From Thiomonas bhubaneswarensis (lineage in GTDB: Bacteria > Pseudomonadota > Gammaproteobacteria > Burkholderiales > Burkholderiaceae_C): DNA of 64,000 bases. A program made the translations under genes and the position numbers. The stretch spans positions 124,001 to 188,000 of the forward strand of contig NZ_LIPV01000002.1 of the NCBI RefSeq assembly GCF_001418255.1. The letters are read 5' to 3'. Under the pieces are notes generated by a model. The model searched no databases. It had not been told where the DNA came from and was given only the letters and a program-made list of their open reading frames with translations. Positions 58,125 through 64,000 of the stretch are shown here, piece after piece. Position 1 is the first letter of the stretch, and every line of letters begins with the position of its first letter.

Positions 58125-58511
58125 TCAGGTTCTGGGCGGGCGCTGCAGGGTTTGCAGCTCTGCGCTGTGCCAGGCCGTGTTGGCCGCAGCAGGGCAGGGG
58201 TGCTGCGCGGCGTGGGCCACGAGCAGTTCGAACGCCGAGGGCTGGGCCACGGCGAGGTGGCAGATCACGCAGTGCTGGTGGTCATGCGCCGTGGGGTCGA
58301 TGTCGCCAGAAGCGCCATGGTCGGATGCGATCTGCTCATGGCAGCCCGTCATCGTCGCCATGTGCGCCGCGGCCATGCCATCCATCTGCAAGGCATGCAC
58401 GGCCTCCCCGCGCATGGCGCAGCCGTCCGCCGTCATGCTCGCCTGCGCCCAGCCGCGCAACGGCAGCAGCACCAGCAGCAGAATGAGAACAGGGCGCAGG
58501 AACAGTGACAT
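58125..58511 (-). CDS. Small secreted Cys/His-rich protein of copper module
   Basis: A 128-residue protein with a hydrophobic N-terminus (FLRPVLILLLVLLPLRGWAQ), then Met/His-rich sequence (MDGMAAAHMATMTGCHEQ) and HDHQHCVICHLA, i.e. a CxxCH with surrounding His. It resembles DUF2946-like proteins near copper genes. The CxxCH could bind metal or, less likely, haem. It is the first gene of the copper module. Function is unknown. Confidence 0.7.
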   Translation of the reverse strand: MSLFLRPVLILLLVLLPLRGWAQASMTADGCAMRGEAVHALQMDGMAAAHMATMTGCHEQIASDHGASGDIDPTAHDHQHCVICHLAVAQPSAFELLVAHAAQHPCPAAANTAWHSAELQTLQRPPRT

Positions 58512-58664
58512 GATGGCCAATAGTGTATCCCGTTGCAACACACGGCGATGCCCCGTCGCGCCGCAAGGGCTTCGCGAAGCGAGACCTGCCCCCGCCTATT
58601 GATCCGTCATGGAGAAGGATGAACCGGTCATGGGCCCCGCCCTGCAAGGGCCTTCCCCTCCCAG

Positions 58665-58684
58665 CTCCCCCATGCGGTGGGGAG
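58665..58684. repeat. G/C-rich hairpin, third member of repeat family
   Basis: CTCCCC and GGGGAG flank CATGCGGT, within the 241-bp gap between the small copper-module gene and the MmeI-like gene. Outer flanks (CCCCTCCCAG, CTGGGGAG) continue the symmetry imperfectly. It resembles the two hairpins at 53265-53321. Nothing else is seen in the gap. Confidence 0.5.
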
Positions 58685-58752
58685 GTCTGGGGAGCGTTTG
58701 AGAGGCGCACCCTCGAGCGCCCGCGCTCTGTCCCAAACTCTTCCTCGAAGAG

Positions 58753-61700
58753 TCATCCCCGCCAGCCCGCCCCTTCGCGGCGGGCGCGGCCCAGGGCTTC
58801 GAGGGTGTCGAGGATGCGGGGCAAGCTCTTTTTCCACGGGCCGCGGCCTTTGAAGCGGGTGGCGATGTCGCTCTCGCCCAGCGGTTGGGGGCTGGCTGCG
58901 AGCAGGTCGGCCATGGCGCGCATCTGCTCGGGCAGGGTGGCGGGCCAGGGCTGGGCGGCAGGCTCGGCGCTGGATGCTACGAAGCTAGACCTGACCCCAT
59001 CCAACCCTTCCAGCCGGACTTGTGACGGCTGGGTGGTGGCGGTCTGCGGGTTCTGCAACGCCGGGCGCAGCCAGCGCACGGTGCCTGCGGCTTCTTCGGC
59101 GGCGCGGGCGTGGTTGAGGGCGAGCAGGCGGGTGAGCAGTTCGGTGCGGGTGGCGGCATCGGTGTCGCCCGCGGCGAGGTCGGCCCAGCCGTAGGCGGCG
59201 AGGACTGCGGCGTCGAGTTCGGCGTGCAGTTCGGCCAGCACGGCGACCAGGCCGAGCTGGTGCACGGCGCGCTCCTTGGCGGTGAGGGGGCGGCCTGCGC
59301 GCAGGGCGTCGAGCACGTTGTAGAGCGCGGTGAGGGTGAGGGCGTCGGGGTGGGCGGCGAGCACGCGCTTGCGGTGGGCGTCGATGGCTTCGGCCCGTTC
59401 GGCGATGCGCTGGCGCAGCGCGGGGGTGAGGCCGGTGTCGGCGTCGGGGAAGGGGAAGGTTTCGAAGCAGCGGGTTTTGACATAGACCGGATCGTTGCCG
59501 ACGCCGAGTCGGCTGCCCGTCGCCAGCGCCCATTCGACGTGCAGGCGGCTGGAGAGCGCGCCGAGGTAAAAGGCGTCGTCGAGGGCGATGGCGATGAGTT
59601 TGTTGTCGGGCAGGATGGCGACGTCAAGGAACTGGAAGGTGCGGTGCTTGGCGGTTTCGACGGTGGCAATGAAGCGCGGCAGACCGGCGAGTTGTTTGCG
59701 CAGTTTGGGATTGGTTTCACCGAAAAGCCACCATTTTTCGCGCCGACCAGCGCGGTTGTTCTGCTCGCGCTCGGGCTTCACTCGTTCGAGCAGCCATTGA
59801 TAGACGGCTGGGTAGCGGCTGCGCACCTGCTCGGCGTCGAGGCCGAAGAGGTCGATGACGAGCACGCCGCGCGGGGTGTCGGTGAGGTCGCGGCCGTTGC
59901 GGTAGGGGCGGATGCGCTGCTCCAGTCCCGGCTCGCGGCCCAGCCCGAGCGCGGCGGCCTGCTCGGGGGTGACGATGAAGCCAGACCCGAACAGTTGCAC
60001 GCCGCGGTTGCTCAAGCCGAGGTCAGCCTCCAGAGGGCGCGCCGACAGCAGGTTCGGTCCCACGGTCAGATCGGCATGAATCAGCCCGGTGTGCTCGCGC
60101 AGTTGCACCTGCATTTCGCCGTGCTCGCCGGGCACTTCGGCGGTGACGGTTTGCAGCCGCCCTGCGCCCGCGCCGGGGGCGGCCACGGTCATGGCGATGC
60201 GCACGGCGGCGCCGCTGGCGCTGTCCACCCAGGGGTGATCGGGAATGGCGTCAACGAGGTGTAAACCGTCTTGCAAGGCGCTTTGCACCACGCGGCGGTT
60301 GAAGGTCTGGCGCAGGCTGTTGGTGGTGATGAAGCCGAAGCGCCGGGCCTCGCCTGCGGCAACCTTGCGCGCGGCGGCGTGCCACCAGAACATGACGAAG
60401 TCGGCGCTGTCGGGCACCTCGGGCCAGACGGCGCGCAGCGCGTCCACATAGCCGTCGCCCAGGGCGCCGCGCATGGCGGCGGCGCCGATGAAGGGCGGGT
60501 TGCCGACGATGAACTCGGCCTGCGGCCAGTCGGCGCGGCGGGGCTGGTCGTAGGCCCATTGCGGCACTTGCGCGGCGGGGTCGGGCACGGGCTCGCCGGT
60601 AGCGGGGTGGGGGATGAAGCTGCGACCGTCCCAGCGGGTGCGCAACTGGCCGCGTTCGTCGAGCAGGGGGCGCTGGCTGGCCCAGGCGAGCACGGCGTCG
60701 CGGCAGACGATGTTGCCCCAGTCGTGCACCACGGGCTCGGCCACGGCGCGGTTGCCGCGGGTGCGGATGTGCCATTGCAGGTAGCCGATCCACAGCACGA
60801 GTTCGGCCAGGGCGGCGGCGCGGGCGTTGACTTCGATGCCGAGCAGTTGGCGCGGGGTGACGGTTTCGCCTTCGAGCGCGAGGCTGTCCTGCGTTTGCCC
60901 GAGGGCGGCGAGCTGGTTGAGCACTTCGCCTTCGAGGCGCTTCAAGTGCTCCAGGGTGACGTAGAGGAAGTTGCCGCTGCCGCAGGCGGGGTCGAGCACG
61001 CGCAGGGTGCACAGGCGGTGGTGAAAGCGGCGCAGTTCGGCGCGGGCGGCTTCCATTTTGGCTTCGCGCGCGCGGCCTTCGAGCTCGGCGGCTTCGTGCG
61101 CGAGCAGCAGCGCGGCGGCCTGGGCGTCGGCCCATTCGGCGCGCAGCGGCTCCATCACGGTGGGCAGCACCAGACGCTCGACGTAGGCGCGCGGGGTGTA
61201 GTGCGCGCCGAGGGCGTGGCGCTCGGCGGGGTCGAGGGCGCGCTCGAGCAGGGTGCCGAAGATGGCGGGCTCGACTTCGCGCCAGTTGGCGCGCGCGGCG
61301 GCCAGCAGCAAGTCCACCTGCTCGCGGGTGAGGGGCAGGGAGTAGGCGTCGTCGCTGGCGCCCTTGAACAGCTTGCCGTTGAAGCGCAGCACGGTCTGCG
61401 CCAGGGCGACGGAAAAGCCGCCGCGGTCCATGTCGGCCCACAGCGCGGCGAGCATGCGCTGGAGTGTGGCGGGGTCGTCGCAGTACTGGCGCAGCAGGCG
61501 GGCGAAGCTGCCTTCGCCGTCGGCACGGGGCAGCAGTTCCACGTCTTCGGCAAACATGGAGAACAGGCAGCGGGTGAGGTAGGCGGCAACGTGCTGCGGG
61601 GCGTGGCCGCTGGCTTCGAGGCTGCGGGCCAGCTCGGCCAGCCGGGCCGCAACCTCGCGGGTGACGCGGGCGCTGGCGCGGGCGGGGTCGAGCGAGAGCG

Positions 61701-62265
61701 GGTCGAGCCAGATGCGGCGCAGGGTGGCGCGCACCTCGGCGCGGGCGAGGTCGGCCAGAGCAATGCGGTGGCTGCGCGGATCGGGGAACGGGGTGTAGGT
61801 GGCGCCGCTGCGGGTGAACTCGGCATAGACCTCGATGAGCTGGCCGACATCGACCACAAGCAGGAAGGGCGGGCGCCCGGCGGCGGCAAGCTCGGCAGGT
61901 TCGAGCGCGCGGGCGTAGCCCTCGGCCTGGGCGCGGGCGCGCAGCAGGGCGTCGTCGAAGCGGCGGGTGTCGCTGGCGGCGCGCAGTTTCTTGGCTTCGA
62001 GCACGAAGCAGCCGCGCCGGTAGCAGTCGATGCGGCCGGGGCTGCTGCTGCCGTCGCCGTGACGAAAGGTGACGGGGCGCTCGAACATGTAGTCCTGCTC
62101 GGGCGTGGGGTGCGGCAAGGGCACGTCGAGCAGTTCGCACAGCTCGCGCACGAAGCTCTGCGCGGTGGAAAGCTCGGAGGCGGCGACGCCGCTCCAGCGG
62201 GCGATAAAGGCGGCGGCGCGGGCGTCGTCGGGATGGGCAGCGGCGGCGGTGGGCGGGGCGATCAT
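58753..62265 (-). CDS. MmeI-like single-chain restriction-methylation enzyme
   Basis: A 1170-residue protein. The N-terminal nuclease motif is Asp80-x9-Glu90-x-Lys92 ([16 protein letters not shown]), of PD-(D/E)xK type. The central N6-adenine methyltransferase has [12 protein letters not shown] at about 422-436 and IVGNPPFIG at about 584-594. Residues about 700-950 would hold the target-recognition region. This is the type IIL arrangement of MmeI (about 920 residues), longer here at the C-terminus. It would methylate and cut at the same specificity. It is a lone gene with no separate specificity or protector protein. A 24-nt repeat copy lies in its 3' part. Confidence 0.85.
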   Translation of the reverse strand: MIAPPTAAAAHPDDARAAAFIARWSGVAASELSTAQSFVRELCELLDVPLPHPTPEQDYMFERPVTFRHGDGSSSPGRIDCYRRGCFVLEAKKLRAASDTRRFDDALLRARAQAEGYARALEPAELAAAGRPPFLLVVDVGQLIEVYAEFTRSGATYTPFPDPRSHRIALADLARAEVRATLRRIWLDPLSLDPARASARVTREVAARLAELARSLEASGHAPQHVAAYLTRCLFSMFAEDVELLPRADGEGSFARLLRQYCDDPATLQRMLAALWADMDRGGFSVALAQTVLRFNGKLFKGASDDAYSLPLTREQVDLLLAAARANWREVEPAIFGTLLERALDPAERHALGAHYTPRAYVERLVLPTVMEPLRAEWADAQAAALLLAHEAAELEGRAREAKMEAARAELRRFHHRLCTLRVLDPACGSGNFLYVTLEHLKRLEGEVLNQLAALGQTQDSLALEGETVTPRQLLGIEVNARAAALAELVLWIGYLQWHIRTRGNRAVAEPVVHDWGNIVCRDAVLAWASQRPLLDERGQLRTRWDGRSFIPHPATGEPVPDPAAQVPQWAYDQPRRADWPQAEFIVGNPPFIGAAAMRGALGDGYVDALRAVWPEVPDSADFVMFWWHAAARKVAAGEARRFGFITTNSLRQTFNRRVVQSALQDGLHLVDAIPDHPWVDSASGAAVRIAMTVAAPGAGAGRLQTVTAEVPGEHGEMQVQLREHTGLIHADLTVGPNLLSARPLEADLGLSNRGVQLFGSGFIVTPEQAAALGLGREPGLEQRIRPYRNGRDLTDTPRGVLVIDLFGLDAEQVRSRYPAVYQWLLERVKPEREQNNRAGRREKWWLFGETNPKLRKQLAGLPRFIATVETAKHRTFQFLDVAILPDNKLIAIALDDAFYLGALSSRLHVEWALATGSRLGVGNDPVYVKTRCFETFPFPDADTGLTPALRQRIAERAEAIDAHRKRVLAAHPDALTLTALYNVLDALRAGRPLTAKERAVHQLGLVAVLAELHAELDAAVLAAYGWADLAAGDTDAATRTELLTRLLALNHARAAEEAAGTVRWLRPALQNPQTATTQPSQVRLEGLDGVRSSFVASSAEPAAQPWPATLPEQMRAMADLLAASPQPLGESDIATRFKGRGPWKKSLPRILDTLEALGRARREGAGWRG
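58975..58998. repeat. Copy of rpoH-upstream repeat arm inside MmeI-like gene
   Basis: The 24 bases TGCTACGAAGCTAGACCTGA + CCCC are identical to 24 bases of the right arm of the palindrome at 62822-62883. In the reading frame they encode GVRSSFVAS near residues 1090-1098. No partner arm is nearby, so it is a half-element. Confidence 0.85.
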
Positions 62266-62380
62266 GGTGTGATGGTAGAGGCGGCGAGGGCGGCGTAGTC
62301 CGGGGCAAGGAACAACTTGTCACAGCAAGCCGAGGCGTGGGTGAACACAATATGGACATTGACCTCGCGCCCTTTCGTTC

Positions 62381-62836
62381 ATGCCAATCCACTCCTTGAA
62401 ACGCTTTGCCCCTCTTTTTCTGGCCCTGGCGCTGATTTCGGGCGTCGCGCAGGCGGCCACGCTCGAGCAGGCGTCGGCGCTGCTGGATGCCGGTCATTTG
62501 ACGCAGGCCGATCATGCGCTGGCGCAGGTGCTGGCAGACCAGCCGCATTCGGCTTCGGCCCACTATCTGGAAGCGCGGCTGCTGGCGGTCGAGGGCAAAT
62601 GGCCGCTTGCCGAGAAGGAACTGGAACTGGCGAAGCGGCTCGATCCCACCTTGAGCTTCGCACCCGCGGCGCAGTCGCAGGCGCTGGCCAACGAGGTGCT
62701 CAAACACCAGTGGAAGAACCCGGCCGGCTTTGCTGGCTACGGGCAGGCCGCGCTTGCGGCGCTGTTCGTGCTGATTTCGGGCTACCTGGTTGTCGGGGTG
62801 GTGCGCAACAAGCGTCGGCCTGGGGGTCAGGTCTAG
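62381..62836 (+). CDS. TPR-like secreted/membrane protein
   Basis: A 151-residue protein with a signal peptide (residues 1-25), TPR-like helices (ASALLDAGHLTQADHALAQV, ARLLAVEGKWPLAEKELELA) and a C-terminal membrane helix (about 124-143, ALAALFVLISGYLVVGVV). The final codons (GGQV) run into the left arm of the palindromic repeat at 62822, so the repeat appears to provide the current C-terminus. Function is unknown. Confidence 0.75.
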   Translation: MPIHSLKRFAPLFLALALISGVAQAATLEQASALLDAGHLTQADHALAQVLADQPHSASAHYLEARLLAVEGKWPLAEKELELAKRLDPTLSFAPAAQSQALANEVLKHQWKNPAGFAGYGQAALAALFVLISGYLVVGVVRNKRRPGGQV

Positions 62837-62883
62837 CTTCGTAGCATGGAGGGCATGGTGCTACGAAGCTAGACCTGACCCCC
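62822..62883. repeat. 25-bp perfect inverted repeat before rpoH
   Basis: Left arm at 62822-62846 and right arm at 62859-62883 are perfectly complementary (core GTCAGGTCTAGCTTCGTAGC), with a 12-nt loop TGGAGGGCATGG. The left arm covers the last 15 bases of the TPR gene. The right arm ends 19 bp before the CIRCE element. There is no U tract. It may be a mobile REP-like element or act as a terminator for the TPR gene. Confidence 0.9.
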
Positions 62884-62902
62884 ACCCGGGAACTTTCCGC
62901 CC

Positions 62903-62929
62903 TTAGCACTCTCTACTCGTGAGTGCTAA
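62903..62929. promoter_or_regulatory. CIRCE element (HrcA operator) upstream of rpoH
   Basis: TTAGCACTC-9 nt-GAGTGCTAA matches the CIRCE consensus perfectly in both arms and spacer length. It lies 28 bp before the rpoH ATG. CIRCE is bound by the HrcA repressor, so sigma-32 synthesis is probably under HrcA control here. No hrcA gene is in the window. Confidence 0.95.
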
Positions 62930-62957
62930 TATCGGCACGAACAGGAGGATTCCATCG

Positions 62958-63866
62958 ATGACCCACACCCCGTCAGCCGCACTTGCCCTGCGCCCGGCCC
63001 AGGTCGATGGCGCGTTTCCGCTCGCCCTGCCCAGCCTGGGCAATCTGGATGCCTACATCAGTGCCGTTAATCGCATGCCCATGCTCAGCGCGGAGGAAGA
63101 GGCGCGTCTGGCGCGCACCTGGCGCGAGCAGGGTGACAAGGACGCGGCGGGCAAGCTGGTGCTGTCGCACCTGCGGCTGGTGGTGTCCACGGCGCGGCAA
63201 TATCTGGGCTACGGCCTGCCGCATGCCGACCTGATTCAAGAGGGCAATATCGGTCTGATGAAGGCGGTCAAGCGCTTTGACCCCGAGCACGGCGTGCGGC
63301 TGGTGAGCTATGCGCTGCACTGGATCAAGGCCGAGATTCACGAATACATCCTGCGCAACTGGCGGCTGGTGAAGGTGGCCACGACCAAGGCGCAGCGCAA
63401 GCTGTTTTTCAACCTGCGCTCGATGAAGACGGCCAATGCCGGCATGAACGAGGCGCAGATTGACGAGATGGCGCAGGCGCTGTCGGTCAAGCGCGAAGAC
63501 GTGATCGAGATGGAAAGCCGCATGGGCGGCGCCGACATCGCGCTCGATCCCACTGTGGAAGATGGCGAGGAGAACTACGCGCCCATCGCCTACCTGGCCG
63601 ACACGACTCAAGAGCCGGTGGCCGTGCTCGAAGCGCGCAGCCACGACCGGCTGCAGGTCGAAGGGCTGGAGAGCGCGCTCGAACTGCTCGACCCGCGCAG
63701 CCGCGCCATCGTGGAGCAGCGCTGGCTTCAGGTGGCCGACGACGGCAGCGGCGGCAAGACCCTGCACGAACTGGCCGCCGAGTACGGCGTGTCGGCCGAG
63801 CGCATCCGCCAGATCGAGGTGGCAGCGATGAAGAAGATGCGCAAGGCGCTGGCCGAGTTTGCGTGA
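62958..63866 (+). CDS. rpoH: RNA polymerase sigma-32 factor
   Basis: A 302-residue heat-shock sigma factor. Region 2 is seen as LSHLRLVVSTARQYLGYGLP and QEGNIGLMKAVKRFDPEHGV, followed by the RpoH box (QRKLFFNLRSMK). Region 4 ends with LHELAAEYGVSAERIRQIEV. It directs RNA polymerase to heat-shock promoters. AGGAGGA lies upstream of the ATG at 62958; the CIRCE element precedes it. An intrinsic terminator follows the stop. Confidence 0.97.
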   Translation: MTHTPSAALALRPAQVDGAFPLALPSLGNLDAYISAVNRMPMLSAEEEARLARTWREQGDKDAAGKLVLSHLRLVVSTARQYLGYGLPHADLIQEGNIGLMKAVKRFDPEHGVRLVSYALHWIKAEIHEYILRNWRLVKVATTKAQRKLFFNLRSMKTANAGMNEAQIDEMAQALSVKREDVIEMESRMGGADIALDPTVEDGEENYAPIAYLADTTQEPVAVLEARSHDRLQVEGLESALELLDPRSRAIVEQRWLQVADDGSGGKTLHELAAEYGVSAERIRQIEVAAMKKMRKALAEFA

Positions 63867-63888
63867 TCGCGTCTTTCAGCGAAAAATG

Positions 63889-63916
63889 AAAAAGCCCGTC
63901 CAAGACGGGCTTTTTT
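63889..63916 (+). terminator. Rho-independent terminator of rpoH
   Basis: GCCCGTC-CAA-GACGGGC is followed by six T and preceded by A5, a compact intrinsic terminator 23 bp after the rpoH stop. The A tract means it could also work from the opposite strand. After it, 63917-64000 shows no gene. Confidence 0.9.
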
Positions 63917-64000
63917 GTTGAGCACGGTACGGGACGGTGACGCCCGCGCTCGAGGCAATTTATCCCAAATTGTCCATTAGGCGGCGCTTCGCGCCTGCAC

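Noticed and set aside
60271-62298. A 675-residue plus-strand frame opposite the MmeI-like gene.
   Set aside because: Its sequence is repetitive Gly/Ala/Val with no known motif, and the opposite strand encodes clear nuclease and methyltransferase motifs. It is a shadow of GC-rich codon bias.

Overview
The window is 64 kb of GC-rich, densely coded chromosome from a betaproteobacterium, most likely a Burkholderiales member close to Thiomonas. I base this on recalled gene order (gpmA-ctpA-moeB facing rhodanese-grxC-secB-gpsA-pth; rsmD/coaD/ferredoxin divergent from ftsY), sigma-32 preceded by a CIRCE element, and a heavy load of copper, sulfur-redox and periplasmic thiol genes. No database search was possible, so the genus is an inference. 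I saw no rRNA, CRISPR array, prophage or insertion sequence. There is one tRNA gene (CAU anticodon).

Layout. 1-3 kb: the end of a probable bufferin/MNIO-type cluster (HvfC/BufC-like protein, DoxX), then a cytochrome c, a small unknown and a hemerythrin-like protein. 3-11.4 kb: a minus-strand fusion of two flavin split barrels, a GAF domain and a C-terminal region, divergent from a five-gene run. That run holds an ACP/acyl-AMP ligase/PlsC acyltransferase fusion, an unknown, two proteins with four YbjQ-like domains between them, and a PspA homologue. I consider this run the best candidate for an undescribed envelope-maintenance system. 11.4-18 kb: three DsbG-like periplasmic thioredoxin-fold proteins (one lacking its second active-site Cys), a TehA/SLAC1 channel, PdxH, HPP-CBS, MsrA and a PCuAC-like copper chaperone. 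18-32 kb: UbiD, a lytic transglycosylase, GlyA, a GNAT, a cyclic-nucleotide-binding protein, a LysE exporter, the tRNA, Bfd/Bfr behind a Fur-box candidate, a sugar-phosphate mutarotase, a GMC oxidoreductase with MmsA beside a divergent LysR, and an SDR. 32-41 kb: core housekeeping genes.

41-45.7 kb: PaiB-like protein, ChrA, a cupredoxin, an MFS transporter and an ArsR-rhodanese fusion regulator. 45.8-52.5 kb: a tightly overlapping MoxR/DUF58/DUF4381/VWA/VWA-TPR/BatD operon. 52.5-58.5 kb: small housekeeping genes, a DMT transporter with a His-rich tail, and a copper module (small Cys/His protein, outer-membrane factor lipoprotein, multicopper oxidase, CusF-like protein). 58.7-62.3 kb: a single-chain MmeI-like restriction-methylation enzyme. 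62.4-64 kb: a TPR membrane protein and rpoH behind a perfect CIRCE.

Two palindromic repeat families are visible. One forms a 25-bp perfect inverted repeat just upstream of the rpoH control region, and a 24-nt copy of its arm lies inside the MmeI-like coding sequence. Start codons were chosen by ribosome binding site and family length where the longest frame looked too long. Domain names come from motif recognition, not profile searches.
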